A stretch of DNA of 64,000 nt from Agromyces sp. ISL-38 (GCF_018613935.1 NZ_JAGGPF010000001.1:310001-374000), one strand, 5' to 3'. Counted from the stretch's first letter, positions 22,111 through 30,356 are shown. Numbers and translations are program-made. The notes: generated from the sequence alone by a model not told the origin.

Positions 22111-22116
22111 TAGTCT
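22111..22116 (+). promoter_or_regulatory. Probable -10 element of tRNA-Ile
   Basis: TAGTCT lies 17 bp before the tRNA 5' end, with a weak -35 candidate TTCGGA at 22087-22092 (18-bp spacer). Assigned from spacing only. Confidence 0.4.
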
Positions 22117-22133
22117 TTCACTCGGCCAATTTC

Positions 22134-22207
22134 GGGGATATAGCTCAGGCGGTTAGAGCGCTTCGCTGATAACGAAGAGGTCCGAGGTTCAAGTCCTCGT
22201 ATCCCCA
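22134..22207 (+). tRNA. ileT: tRNA-Ile (GAT anticodon)
   Basis: The complete cloverleaf is visible: acceptor GGGGATA/TATCCCC, D-arm AGCTCAGGCGGTTAGAGC, anticodon stem CTTCG/CGAAG with GAT at 22168-22170, and T-arm GAGGTTCAAGTCCTC. Discriminator is A. CCA is not encoded. Confidence 0.98.
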
Positions 22208-22254
22208 CTCCCTAACTCCATATGTAACCCGCGGATGCCCTGGCCTCCGCTTTC

Positions 22255-22327
22255 GGGGCCTTAGCTCAGTTGGTAGAGCGCCTGCTTTGCAAGCAGGATG
22301 TCAGGAGTTCGAATCTCCTAGGCTCCA
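22255..22327 (+). tRNA. alaT: tRNA-Ala (TGC anticodon)
   Basis: Acceptor GGGGCCT pairs with AGGCTCC (one G-T pair). The anticodon stem CCTGC/GCAGG holds TGC at 22288-22290. The T-loop is GTTCGAATC, discriminator A, CCA not encoded. It follows tRNA-Ile by 47 bp, as is usual after gyrA in Actinobacteria. Confidence 0.98.
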
Positions 22328-22402
22328 CAGTATCCATCGGCATGGCGTTCACCGCCCACCGTGCGCGGCTCGTTCGGACTCCCTCGCGGCGGCTCCGCCC
22401 CG

Positions 22403-22804
22403 CTAGATGCTGAACCAGCGGGCGACGAGTTCGGTGATGGCGACGGCGTGCTCGGAGTATTCCGCTCCGGAAGCGAGGGTGATGACACCCCGGTCGGGCG
22501 CAGGCCAGGCGACGAGGCCGGTGTCGTCGTCGAACGTGAAGCCGTCGGCGTTCACTCGCTTCACTCCGCGGTGCAGCACCACCCGCATCCGGCCACGCGG
22601 ATCCACCCCGAGCGTGACGCGATCGACGCCGCCGATTGCATAGTTCGGCGCCTTCCACTTCACGTTCTCGACCGTGTTCGCGGGCGCGATCGCGAGGATC
22701 CGCTCGCGCATCTTTGCGAGCTCTGCGGCGAGCGGGTGCTCGAGCCCGACCAGGAATTCGTCGACCTCGATGGAGCGAACGGCGCCGTTCGTCATGTCGG
22801 ACAT
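22403..22804 (-). CDS. DUF1801 domain protein
   Basis: A 133-residue protein of the DUF1801 (YdhG-like, frataxin-resembling) family: ENVKWKAPNYAIGGVDRVTLGVDPRGRMRVVLHRG is the core. The family has no firmly known reaction. Cytosolic and of normal size. An AAGGAGCCCGC ribosome site precedes ATG 22804. It is divergent from the NUDIX gene, sharing an 81-bp spacer. Confidence 0.82.
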   Translation of the reverse strand: MSDMTNGAVRSIEVDEFLVGLEHPLAAELAKMRERILAIAPANTVENVKWKAPNYAIGGVDRVTLGVDPRGRMRVVLHRGVKRVNADGFTFDDDTGLVAWPAPDRGVITLASGAEYSEHAVAITELVARWFSI

Positions 22805-22885
22805 GCGGGCTCCTTGCGTGGTCGGAATGTCACGACCCTAGCGCGGACCGGCGTCGCTCTGCGATGCTCCCGCTACAGTGACGGG

Positions 22886-23332
22886 ATGGACATCCGCATC
22901 GCCGCCTATGGAGTGATCATTCGTGACGGGCAGATCCTGCTTTCGCACTGGAACGAACACGGCCGATCCGGATGGACGCTGCCGGGCGGCGGCGTGCAGG
23001 GCGCGGAGCACCCGATCGAGGCGGTGAAGCGCGAGATCCTCGAGGAGACCGGCTACGAGGCATCCGTCGAGCGACTGCTCGGCATCGACACGATGGTGGT
23101 GCCCGCATCGAAGCGACACACGGGCGCGTCGCCGCTCTATGCGATGCGGATCGTCTACCGGGCGACGGTCGTCAGCGGTGAGCTTCGCAACGAGATCGGC
23201 GGCTCGAGCGACGAAGCCCGCTGGTTCGCGCTCGACGAGGTGCCGGGGCTCCGGCGGGTGAGCCTGCTCGACATCGCACTGAGGCTCAACGCAGCAGAGC
23301 CAGCCGACGGCGTGCCGCCGCCTGCCCCCTAG
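22886..23332 (+). CDS. NUDIX hydrolase
   Basis: A 148-residue NUDIX protein cleaving nucleoside-diphosphate-linked compounds. The Nudix box reads GGGVQGAEHPIEAVKREILEETGYEA (about 37-62), matching GX5EX7REUXEEXGU. The C-terminus ends in a short Pro/Ala tail. ATG 22886 follows CTACAGTGACGGG, with only a weak ribosome site, so the message may be near-leaderless. Substrate unknown. Confidence 0.9.
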   Translation: MDIRIAAYGVIIRDGQILLSHWNEHGRSGWTLPGGGVQGAEHPIEAVKREILEETGYEASVERLLGIDTMVVPASKRHTGASPLYAMRIVYRATVVSGELRNEIGGSSDEARWFALDEVPGLRRVSLLDIALRLNAAEPADGVPPPAP

Positions 23333-23550
23333 CCGAGACCGCGCGACCGAAGCCGGTCGCCGTTGTCGGGGTGCATGGACAGACCGGACAGAATGCACGC
23401 TGCGCGACCGCGACGCCGACGTTCCGGCCGGAGAGGCCGAACCATCCGCGACGCGGCCGCGCAGTGTGTCGCGATGCCCCGCGGCCGGCGCCGTCGCGGT
23501 GGGCGACGACGTCGACCCGGCGGGGAATCGTGGTGTTGGCGTACATGGCG

Positions 23551-23802
23551 TCAGATCAACGGACGCGCGAGGAGCACGGCCCGGATGAACTCGTCGTCAC
23601 GAAGCTGGTTCGCGACCTGCTCGTTGTGACGGCGCTCGTACATCGCGACGTGGGTGCGGTGCTCGTCCTGACGTCGACCCCACGCGATCAGCGCGAGGCC
23701 GGCGCGCACGGCGATGCGCTCGCGCAGCCGGCGTGCCTGGGCACGGATCACGGTCGCCTGCTCAGAGCGGGGCGGACTTGCGGTGAGAGAACTGGTGTTC
23801 AC
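23551..23802 (-). CDS. Small conserved-looking basic protein
   Basis: An 83-residue protein starting at GTG 23802, behind an excellent ribosome site (AGAAGGAAACCGAA). The middle reads RRLRERIAVRAGLALIAWGRRQ, a short amphipathic helix followed by an Arg/His/Glu-rich tail. It resembles the small proteins with a single GLALIAW-type helix found in Microbacteriaceae (from memory). Function unknown; association with membrane or nucleic acid is possible. Confidence 0.65.
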   Translation of the reverse strand: MNTSSLTASPPRSEQATVIRAQARRLRERIAVRAGLALIAWGRRQDEHRTHVAMYERRHNEQVANQLRDDEFIRAVLLARPLI

Positions 23803-24103
23803 TTCGGTTTCCTTCTGGTGTGTTGTGCGTGGATGGTGCTGAATGCGCGTCGAGTGACGTGGCCACCTGTCGCGCGGTGGTGGGAAGAGTGCAGCGATCG
23901 GCACGCGGAGCGCGCCGCACAGCGGCGCGCTAGGCGTCAGACGCCAGGCCGGGATGATCAGGAGCAGGTGCGCGGCATCCGATTCACCGCAGTCGTTGCG
24001 GTGGCGACGCGATCGGTCGACGGATGCTGCGGCACGAGCCGCGGGTCACGCCCGAAGGGCGGAGGTGGCGATCACGCGCATGAGGGCGTGTCGCCGGGGC
24101 GTA

Positions 24104-24178
24104 TCAGCCGGCCCGAGACGTGAGGAGGACCCGCGTGTGGACGGCAGTGAATGCTGGGACGAAGATGTGCTTCATCAT
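24104..24178 (-). CDS. Candidate 24-residue small protein or leader peptide
   Basis: A very short frame starting ATGATGAAGCAC at 24178, with a strong ribosome site (AGAGGAGTTGATCCCA) correctly spaced. The peptide begins MMKHIFVPAFTAVHTR and ends at 24104. It lies ~300 bp upstream of the 83-residue protein on the same strand and could be a leader peptide or an independent small protein. Only the ribosome site supports it. Confidence 0.35.
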   Translation of the reverse strand: MMKHIFVPAFTAVHTRVLLTSRAG

Positions 24179-24303
24179 TGGGATCAACTCCTCTCAGGGC
24201 TTCGGTCTTTCGACACCGAATGAGACACTATCGGGGTTCTCACGTGGAGTGCAAGGTCGATTCTCAGATTCGATGAGAATCAAGGTGAAGCGTGCGTGCG
24301 GCA

Positions 24304-24350
24304 GGTGGTTTCGATACGCGTCGGGTTTCGCCCGGCGCTACTCAACCACC
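24304..24350. repeat. Dispersed palindromic repeat (single copy)
   Basis: GGTGGTT (24304-24310) pairs with AACCACC (24344-24350), enclosing TCGATACG, an internal GTCGGG/CCCGGC stem and CTACT. It is the same family as the array at 8050-8550. It may end transcription of the gene at 24415. Confidence 0.7.
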
Positions 24351-24414
24351 GGGGCGTTAACGAGTGAACGACCCCGCCTGTGGAGAGGCGAGGCCGTTCG
24401 TGAACCTACGGTAC

Positions 24415-24939
24415 TCAGATGTCGGTTGCAGCACCAGCCGAGGGCTCGTCGTCGGCCACCCAGAGCTCATCATCGGCCCGGAAGGTCTGCCAGACGGCAT
24501 ATGCGATTCCGGCTGCCGCGATGATGCCGGCGCCGACGGCGAGGTAGGTGCCCACTCCGGGGCCCTTCTTCTGGGGAACGAGCGAGCGGGGCGCGAAGCG
24601 GGACACGGCCCGGCGCACTCGCGCGTCGTGGGCGACGTCGCCGATCGACATCACGGCGCCGAGAGCGTTGCCGATCGCCGGAACGACCGTGCGCTCGACG
24701 ACCTCACCGGTGCTGCGCGCGACATGGCGTGCCTGATCGAATCCCGGTCGAACATAACTCTCGTATCCCGTGCGCACACGTGGAACGACTTCTTCGCGCG
24801 TGATGTGGCCGAGCTGGCGGCTCGCCTCGCGAGCGACGGCGTTGGCGTGCTCGAGCACGTGCTGCTGGTCTCCCCAAAGTTCCTCCGCACTGCTCTGCAG
24901 CCGCTTGAGTTCCTTCCGGCGCTTGCGTGACAGGCTCAT
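24415..24939 (-). CDS. Membrane-anchored hypothetical protein
   Basis: A 174-residue protein. ATG 24939 (MSLSRKRRKELKRL) is preferred because GGAGGTCGAG stands directly before it; an in-frame ATG four codons earlier overlaps that ribosome site. The first ~60 residues are charged and helical (possible coiled coil), a middle segment has VVPAIGNALGAVMSIGDVAHD, and a C-terminal transmembrane helix (VGTYLAVGAGIIAAAGIAYAVW) precedes an acidic tail. Similar proteins are common in Microbacteriaceae, from memory; function unknown. Confidence 0.75.
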   Translation of the reverse strand: MSLSRKRRKELKRLQSSAEELWGDQQHVLEHANAVAREASRQLGHITREEVVPRVRTGYESYVRPGFDQARHVARSTGEVVERTVVPAIGNALGAVMSIGDVAHDARVRRAVSRFAPRSLVPQKKGPGVGTYLAVGAGIIAAAGIAYAVWQTFRADDELWVADDEPSAGAATDI

Positions 24940-25058
24940 CTCGACCTCCATCGTTGTGCAGCGAACTCCTCCATCTTGCCACCGAAACGGCTGGATGCGA
25001 GGTGGGAGTCCGAATACCGCATGCCGGTTGACGAATCCGTGCGTGACAGAATAAGGGC

Positions 25059-25598
25059 ATGCCCATTCCCACCGCTGTCGCGACGCTCAACACCAACCAC
25101 GGCCCGATCAAGGTCGACCTCTACGGGCACCAGGCCCCCAAGACGGTCAAGAACTTCGTCGGCCTCGCGACCGGCGAGATCGAGTGGACCCACCCCGCCA
25201 CCGGCGAGAAGACCACCGACCCGCTGTACCGCGACGTCGTCTTCCACCGCATCATCCCGGGCTTCATGATCCAGGGCGGCGACCCGCTGGGCCAGGGCGT
25301 CGGCGGACCGGGCTACCAGTTCGACGACGAGATCAACGGCGAGCTCGACTTCACCGAGCCCTACGTGCTCGCGATGGCGAACGCCGGCCTCCAGGGCGGC
25401 CGCGGCACCAACGGCTCCCAGTTCTTCATCACCGTCGGCCCCACCACGTGGCTGCAGGGCAAGCACACCATCTTCGGCAAGGTGACGGATGCCGCGAGCC
25501 AGGCCGTGGTCGACAAGCTCGCCTCCGTGGCCACCGATGGGCGCGACCGCCCGCTCGAAGACGTCGTGCTCGAGAGCGTCACCATCGAGCAGGCCTGA
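25059..25598 (+). CDS. ppiA: Cyclophilin-type peptidyl-prolyl isomerase
   Basis: A 179-residue cyclophilin catalysing proline cis-trans isomerisation. The family motifs FHRIIPGFMIQGGDP (catalytic Arg) and GTNGSQFFITVGPTTWLQGKHTIFGKV are intact. There is no signal peptide, so it is cytosolic. An insertion EIEWTHPATGEKTTDPL before the catalytic motif is usual in actinobacterial PpiA. The rhomboid gene begins eight bases after its stop. Confidence 0.94.
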   Translation: MPIPTAVATLNTNHGPIKVDLYGHQAPKTVKNFVGLATGEIEWTHPATGEKTTDPLYRDVVFHRIIPGFMIQGGDPLGQGVGGPGYQFDDEINGELDFTEPYVLAMANAGLQGGRGTNGSQFFITVGPTTWLQGKHTIFGKVTDAASQAVVDKLASVATDGRDRPLEDVVLESVTIEQA

Positions 25599-25605
25599 CA
25601 CGGCG

Positions 25606-26463
25606 GTGAGTGACGCCGGGTCCGAGCGCGCGAACACCTGCTACCGGCATCCGGATCGGGTGAGCTATGTGCTGTGCCAGCGGTGCGGGCGCACGATCTG
25701 CCACGAGTGCCAGACGCCGGCACCGGTCGGCGTGATCTGCCCCGAGTGCATGCGCGAGCAGCGCGCCTCGGCGCCGCGCACGAAGCCCGTCGCGCTCACG
25801 CGCCTGCGCTCGGCTGTTCGGGGCGGGGCGCCCGTGGTCACGTACTCGATCATCGGCATCACGTTCGCCGTCTTCCTGTTGCAGCTGATTCCCGGCCTCG
25901 GCGTCACCCGCGAGTTGCTGTACGCGGGAGGCTACTCGGCGCCGGGCAGCTTCGAGCCCTGGCGCATGCTCACCACGATGTTGGTGCACTCCACCGGCCT
26001 CATCTTCCACGTGCTGCTCAACATGTACACGCTGTGGATCTTCGGCCAGTTGCTCGAGGGCCTGCTCGGCCGTTCGCGATTCCTCGCGCTCTACGTGATC
26101 GCCGGCCTTGGCGGCTCGATCGGCGTGCTGTGGCTCAGCGATCCGTTCGTCCCGGTGGTCGGGGCATCCGGCGCCATCTTCGGCCTCATGGGTGCCTTCC
26201 TCGTGATCCAGCGGCGGCTCGGAGGGCAGACGACGCAGCTCCTGGTGCTGCTCGGCATCAACCTCGTGATCGGGTTCCTGCCCGGGGTGAACATCGCGTG
26301 GCAGGCGCATCTGGGCGGTCTCATCGTCGGCGCGATCATCGGCTTGATCTACATCGAGACTCGGAAGCGATCGCAACAGGCGCTGCAAGTGTGGCTGCTC
26401 GCCGCGCTCGTCGTGGTGCTCGTGCTGCTCAGCTTGCGGTACTTCTTTCTACCGATCAGCTAG
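25606..26463 (+). CDS. Rhomboid family intramembrane serine protease with zinc ribbon
   Basis: A 285-residue rhomboid. Catalytic Ser188 is in GASGAIFGLMGAF and the paired His is in WQAHLGGLIVG. Six membrane helices fill residues 75-285. The first ~50 residues form a B-box-like zinc-binding module with six Cys and two His (CYRHPDRV, CQRCGRTICHEC, CPECM). This N-terminal ribbon is common in actinobacterial rhomboids. GTG 25606 follows the cyclophilin stop closely. Substrates unknown. Confidence 0.9.
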   Translation: MSDAGSERANTCYRHPDRVSYVLCQRCGRTICHECQTPAPVGVICPECMREQRASAPRTKPVALTRLRSAVRGGAPVVTYSIIGITFAVFLLQLIPGLGVTRELLYAGGYSAPGSFEPWRMLTTMLVHSTGLIFHVLLNMYTLWIFGQLLEGLLGRSRFLALYVIAGLGGSIGVLWLSDPFVPVVGASGAIFGLMGAFLVIQRRLGGQTTQLLVLLGINLVIGFLPGVNIAWQAHLGGLIVGAIIGLIYIETRKRSQQALQVWLLAALVVVLVLLSLRYFFLPIS

Positions 26464-26468
26464 CTGCT

Positions 26469-26576
26469 GAGTTATCCACAGCTCTCTCCACAGCTGGGGA
26501 GAGTTACACACGTGTAGTTGTGGCCATTTCGGGGGCCAAGGGGTCACCGGCTTGTTGACGACCCTGTGGATAACTC
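26469..26576. promoter_or_regulatory. Inverted pair of perfect DnaA boxes outside oriC
   Basis: TTATCCACA (26472-26480) and TGTGGATAA (26565-26573) are perfect DnaA boxes in opposite orientation. They are part of a 13-bp perfect inverted repeat, GAGTTATCCACAG and CTGTGGATAACTC. Between them lie a CTCTCC/GGGGAG hairpin and ACACACGTGT. The spacer separates the rhomboid and crgA genes. Matches in the spacer between dnaA and dnaN are poorer than these. Confidence 0.75.
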
Positions 26577-26592
26577 GGTGGAGCCCACGAAG

Positions 26593-26620
26593 AAGGGCGG
26601 ATGCCGCAGCACCCGCCCTT
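26593..26620. terminator. Hairpin after crgA
   Basis: AAGGGCGG (26593-26600) pairs perfectly with CCGCCCTT (26613-26620) across a 12-base loop. It is 17 bp beyond the crgA stop on the minus strand and can serve as its terminator; no clear U-run. Confidence 0.6.
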
Positions 26621-26637
26621 GGTCGTAGGAGCGCCGG

Positions 26638-26877
26638 TCAGCGCCAGCGAGTGGTCATGAGGAAGCCGATGAAGGCGATGCCGAAGCCCACCAGGATGTT
26701 CCATGAGCTGAGGTCGGGGATGGGGAGCCGACCCTGGCTCACGTAGAAGACGATGATCCAGGCGAGCCCGAGCAGCATGAAGCCGAACATGACGGGCTTG
26801 AACCACACCGGGTTCGGCGCCTCTTCGCCGCTTGCCTGTTCTGCGCGCGCGGGCTTCGATGATTTCGTACGTGCCAT
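26638..26877 (-). CDS. crgA: Cell division protein CrgA
   Basis: A 79-residue protein with two transmembrane helices (about 28-50 and 60-77) and the CrgA pattern PNPVWFKPVMFGFMLLGLAWIIVFYVSQGRLPIPDLSSWNILVGFGI. CrgA recruits or regulates FtsZ/FtsI and PBPs at the septum in Actinobacteria. ATG 26877 gives the standard size. Its location near the kinase/PBP operon is conserved. Confidence 0.95.
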   Translation of the reverse strand: MARTKSSKPARAEQASGEEAPNPVWFKPVMFGFMLLGLAWIIVFYVSQGRLPIPDLSSWNILVGFGIAFIGFLMTTRWR

Positions 26878-26950
26878 GCGGGCGATTCTATCCGAGTCAG
26901 CTGGGCTCGCACAGCCGGCCTCGGACACGGTCCGAGCTAGAATCGCGAGT

Positions 26951-27763
26951 ATGTCCGATTCGGGGCCCGGGGTGAGCGGCGAGGTGAGTGACGATCGGCG
27001 TGCCCGGCGGCATGAGCGTCGCCGGCGCCCGGTGAGCATCGTCGGCATCCTCGGTGAGTTGCTCCTCACGGCAGGTGCGCTGATCCTGCTCTTCCTCGGA
27101 TGGCAGTTGTGGTGGAACGACGCCATCATGGCCGGGCAGCAATCGAGCGCGGCATCCGATCTCAGCTCCGAATGGATCGAGGCCGATCGCGCCGCGCGCG
27201 GAACTGAGACGCCGCCACCTGAGCCGACGGGCTACGGCGACCCGGTCGTCGGACCCGCCGAACGCACGCACGGCGAGGCATTCGCGATCATGTACGTGCC
27301 CAGGTTCGGCGAGGACTCGCAGCGGCGCGTGGCCGAGGGCACGGGGCTCGACGTGCTGAACAGCAACTACCTCGGCGTGGGCCACTACCCCGGCACGCAG
27401 ATGCCCGGCCAAGTAGGCAACTTCGCGATCGCCTCGCACCGCAGTGCGTATGGCGGCGGCATGCATGAGGTCGAGCAGCTCCAGCTCGGCGATGCGATCT
27501 ACATCCAGACGCAAGACGGCTGGTACACCTATCGCTTCCGCGACTTCGAGTATGTGGTGCCCGAGGAGGTCGACGTGCTCGCCCCGGTCCCGCATCGCCC
27601 CGAGCTGCAGCCGACCGACCGCATCATCACGCTCACGACCTGCAACCCGCTCTACTCGACCGACGAGCGCATCGTCGCCTACGGGGTGCTCGAGTCCTGG
27701 CAGCCGATCTCGGCCGGACCGCCCGCCGAGATCGCCCCGATCGTCGCCACCTGGGAGTCCTGA
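26951..27763 (+). CDS. srtE: Class E sortase
   Basis: A 270-residue transpeptidase that links LAxTG-type proteins to peptidoglycan. It has a basic N-terminus, one membrane anchor (about 28-50) and a sortase barrel with the triad H163 (IASHRSA), C231 (TLTTCNP) and R240 (DERIV). TLTTC and the position next to crgA fit class E. A possible substrate with LATTG is encoded at 50314-51780. Confidence 0.92.
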   Translation: MSDSGPGVSGEVSDDRRARRHERRRRPVSIVGILGELLLTAGALILLFLGWQLWWNDAIMAGQQSSAASDLSSEWIEADRAARGTETPPPEPTGYGDPVVGPAERTHGEAFAIMYVPRFGEDSQRRVAEGTGLDVLNSNYLGVGHYPGTQMPGQVGNFAIASHRSAYGGGMHEVEQLQLGDAIYIQTQDGWYTYRFRDFEYVVPEEVDVLAPVPHRPELQPTDRIITLTTCNPLYSTDERIVAYGVLESWQPISAGPPAEIAPIVATWES

Positions 27764-27764
27764 T

Positions 27765-27926
27765 ATGTACGGTGCACTCTGGCGTGTGCTGCCCGGCCCC
27801 GTGTGGCTGCGCATCATCCTCGTGCTCATTCTCGCTGCCGCGGTCGTCTTCGCGCTCTTCACGTGGGTCTTCCCACTGATCGACGCCGCCCTGAATCCGA
27901 TCGACGTCACGGTGGGGGAGCAATGA
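27765..27926 (+). CDS. Small membrane protein between sortase and amidotransferase
   Basis: A 53-residue protein, MYGALWRVLPGPVWLRIIL..., with one strong transmembrane helix (about 17-40). It begins one base after the sortase stop and ends overlapping the next ATG by four bases (ATGA), so it is translated with both. Similar small proteins occur at this place in Actinobacteria; function unknown. Confidence 0.82.
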   Translation: MYGALWRVLPGPVWLRIILVLILAAAVVFALFTWVFPLIDAALNPIDVTVGEQ

Positions 27927-28561
27927 CCCGCGTTCTGGTCATCGACAATTACGACAGCTTCGTGTACACGCTGAACGGCTACCTGCAGGAGCTCGGCGCC
28001 GAGACCGAGGTGGTGCGCAACGACGCGATCGAGGCAGCCGACGTGCCCGCTCGCATCGCGCAGTACGACGCGGTGCTCATCTCGCCCGGGCCCGGGAAGC
28101 CGGCCGACGCCGGGGTGTCGATTCCGGTCGTCGAGGCCGCACTCAAGACCGGGCAGCCGATCCTCGGCGTGTGCCTCGGCCATCAGGCCATTGCCGAGGC
28201 GTTCGGCGCCGTCGTGACGAACGCCGAAGAGCTGATGCACGGCAAGACCTCTCGCATCACGCACGACGACAGCGCCTTCTACGACGGGGTGCCGCAGCCG
28301 TTCACGGCCACCAGGTACCACTCACTCGCGGTCGTCGACAGCACCGTGCCGAGTGAGCTGATCGTGACGAGTCGCACGCAGGGCGGTGTCATCATGGGGC
28401 TGCGGCACGAACGTGCGCCGATCTACGGCGTGCAGTTCCACCCAGAGTCGGTGCTCACCGAGGGCGGGTATCGCATGCTCGGCAACTGGCTCGCTGTGGC
28501 AGGCCTGCCTGAGGCCCGTGAGCGCGCCCTCCACTTGAACCCGCTCGTGCGGGTGAGCTGA
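27923..28561 (+). CDS. Class I glutamine amidotransferase, TrpG/PabA type
   Basis: A 212-residue amidotransferase that releases ammonia from glutamine for anthranilate or 4-amino-4-deoxychorismate synthesis. The nucleophile is C84 in LGVCLGHQAIAEAF; the GVQFHPESVLTEGGYRML motif supplies the His and Glu. GGGGGAGCA is the ribosome site. No synthase partner (TrpE/PabB) is adjacent, so which pathway it serves is open. This gene often neighbours pknB in Actinobacteria. Confidence 0.9.
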   Translation: MTRVLVIDNYDSFVYTLNGYLQELGAETEVVRNDAIEAADVPARIAQYDAVLISPGPGKPADAGVSIPVVEAALKTGQPILGVCLGHQAIAEAFGAVVTNAEELMHGKTSRITHDDSAFYDGVPQPFTATRYHSLAVVDSTVPSELIVTSRTQGGVIMGLRHERAPIYGVQFHPESVLTEGGYRMLGNWLAVAGLPEARERALHLNPLVRVS

Positions 28562-28607
28562 GCGGGCTTGCTCGATGGCGGGCGCGTCGGGGTGGGCGCT
28601 GCGCGGG

Positions 28608-28647
28608 GGTGGATTCCATACGGGCCTTCGGTCTACTCAATTACCGG
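28608..28647. repeat. Dispersed palindromic repeat between convergent genes
   Basis: GGTGGATTCCATACGGGCC and TCTACTCAATTACCGG match the 8050-8550 family with several changes. It lies between the convergent amidotransferase and pknB genes, where it could act as a bidirectional terminator. Confidence 0.6.
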
Positions 28648-28661
28648 AGGACGACCTGCGG

Positions 28662-30356
28662 TCAGCCTGCGCAGTAAGTGAGCTCGACGTCGGAGTGCTG
28701 CGGCACGTCACCGGGGGCGAGTGACTGTTGCGTGACCGGTGACCCGGGTTGCGACTTGCACGTCGCGTCGGGCTTCGGCACGGGGTTCAGCTGCAGGTTC
28801 TCGGCGGAGAGGTAGGACGACGCAGCGGCGAGCGTCTGCCCGGTGAGGTCGGAGAGCGTGACGAGGCCGCTCGAGAGCGTGAAGTCGACGGTCGACCCCG
28901 CCTCCACTGAGGCGCCCTGTTCGGGGTTGGTGCCCATCACGGTGTCGGCCGGAACGGATGGAGAGGTCTGGCGTGTCTCGGTGCCCGGAACAAGCCCGAC
29001 CGCCGCGAGGTCTGCTTTCGCTTGCTCGAGGTTCTTGTTCCTGACATCGGGAACCGTCACCGCCTCGCGCCCGGTGGACACGTACACACTCACGGCGACC
29101 CCGACGTTCACGATCTCGCCGGCCGCCGGGTTGGTGCGGATGACCTCGCCAGTGGGCACCGTGTCGTCGGTCTGGTCGATGCGCGTCGCCGGCAGGCCCA
29201 GCTCCTGCAGTTGCTCTGCGGCCTGTTCGAACGTCATGCCGGTGAACATCGGGATCTCACGCGACGTCGATGGCAGATCGTCGGTGGGTTGCAGGTTGAA
29301 CGCCCAGTACATGACGGCGACGACGATGACGACGACGGCGATAATGCCCGACCAGATCCAGATCGCCGGAGGGCGACGCTGCGTGCGCGTCATGGTCTCG
29401 TCTTCGGTGAGCTGGCGCAGTGCGAGCTCGGATGTCGAGAGCGAGCCGGTGGGCGCACCGAAGAGCAGGGTCGCCTGATCGGGTTCCCGATGCACCGGCA
29501 CGCGACCGGATGCCGCGACGTCGACGTCGGTGCGGAACTCCGCCGCGGACTGGTACCGCTCGGCCCGGTCTTTCGCGAGGGCGTGCAGTACGACCGCATC
29601 GAGTGCGGGGGAGACCTTCGGGTTGATGACGCTCGGCTTCACCGGGCGCTCGCTCACGTGCTGGTAGGCGACCGCGACGGGGGTATCGCCGCGGAACGGC
29701 GGACGGCCCGTGAGCATCTCGAAGAGCACGACTCCGGTGGAGTAGAGGTCGGTTCGTGCGTCGACGACCTCGCCCTTGGCCTGCTCGGGCGAGAAATAGG
29801 AGGCGGTGCCGAGGATCGCAGTGGTCTGCGCGACCGTCGTCGACCCGTCGGAGACGGCGCGCGCGATGCCGAAGTCCATGACCTTCACCTGGCCGGTGGT
29901 GGTGATCATGATGTTGCCGGGCTTGATGTCGCGGTGCACGACGCCGGCACGGTGCGAGTACTCGAGCGCCGTGAGCACGCCGTCGATGACGCGCACGGCA
30001 GCGGCGGCCTCGAGGGGGCCGTCGTGGATGATCTCCTTGAGCAGGCGCCCCTCGACGAACTCCATGACGATGAACGGCAGCTGCACCTCCTGCCCGGCGG
30101 CGTCGACGACGGTCTCCTCGCCGGCATCGAAGACCCGCACGATCGTGGGGTGCGCCATTCGAGCAGCGGACTGCGCCTCTTGACGGAAGCGCATGCGGAA
30201 CGCCGGATCGGTGGCGAGTTGCGGCTTGAGGAGCTTGATCGCGACCTGACGGCCGAGACGCGTGTCGGAACCGACGTGCACGTCGGACATGCCGCCGCGC
30301 CCGATGAGGGCACCGACGCGGTATCGCCCCGCGAGTATGCGTCCTTCATCGCTCAC
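28662..30356 (-). CDS. pknB: Ser/Thr protein kinase with PASTA domains (PknB type)
   Basis: A 564-residue membrane kinase that senses peptidoglycan fragments and phosphorylates division and wall-synthesis proteins. The kinase domain (about 10-275) has GRGGMSDVHVG, VAIKLLK, VVHRDIKPGNIMI and the DFGIAR-GTASYFSPEQ activation segment. A transmembrane helix lies at about 333-353, and three PASTA repeats follow outside, each with a PDVRNKNLEQAKADL-like pattern. The last has a Cys pair (TCKSQPG, LTYCAG) that may form a disulphide. Final gene of the operon. Confidence 0.95.
   Translation of the reverse strand: MSDEGRILAGRYRVGALIGRGGMSDVHVGSDTRLGRQVAIKLLKPQLATDPAFRMRFRQEAQSAARMAHPTIVRVFDAGEETVVDAAGQEVQLPFIVMEFVEGRLLKEIIHDGPLEAAAAVRVIDGVLTALEYSHRAGVVHRDIKPGNIMITTTGQVKVMDFGIARAVSDGSTTVAQTTAILGTASYFSPEQAKGEVVDARTDLYSTGVVLFEMLTGRPPFRGDTPVAVAYQHVSERPVKPSVINPKVSPALDAVVLHALAKDRAERYQSAAEFRTDVDVAASGRVPVHREPDQATLLFGAPTGSLSTSELALRQLTEDETMTRTQRRPPAIWIWSGIIAVVVIVVAVMYWAFNLQPTDDLPSTSREIPMFTGMTFEQAAEQLQELGLPATRIDQTDDTVPTGEVIRTNPAAGEIVNVGVAVSVYVSTGREAVTVPDVRNKNLEQAKADLAAVGLVPGTETRQTSPSVPADTVMGTNPEQGASVEAGSTVDFTLSSGLVTLSDLTGQTLAAASSYLSAENLQLNPVPKPDATCKSQPGSPVTQQSLAPGDVPQHSDVELTYCAG

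Larger units (their letters stand above)
23803..24414. other. 612-bp region with small ORF and one dispersed repeat
   Basis: Between two minus-strand genes. It contains a candidate 24-codon ORF (24104-24178), a CGCCCTTCGGGCG hairpin near 24050-24063 and a palindromic repeat at 24304-24350. No other coding signal was seen. Confidence 0.55.

Noticed and set aside
23286..23546. An 86-codon minus-strand frame (MYANTTIPRR...) right after the 83-residue protein
   Set aside because: Starts five bases past a stop, which would allow coupling, but the product is Arg-rich low complexity, overlaps the end of the NUDIX gene antisense, and shows no family.
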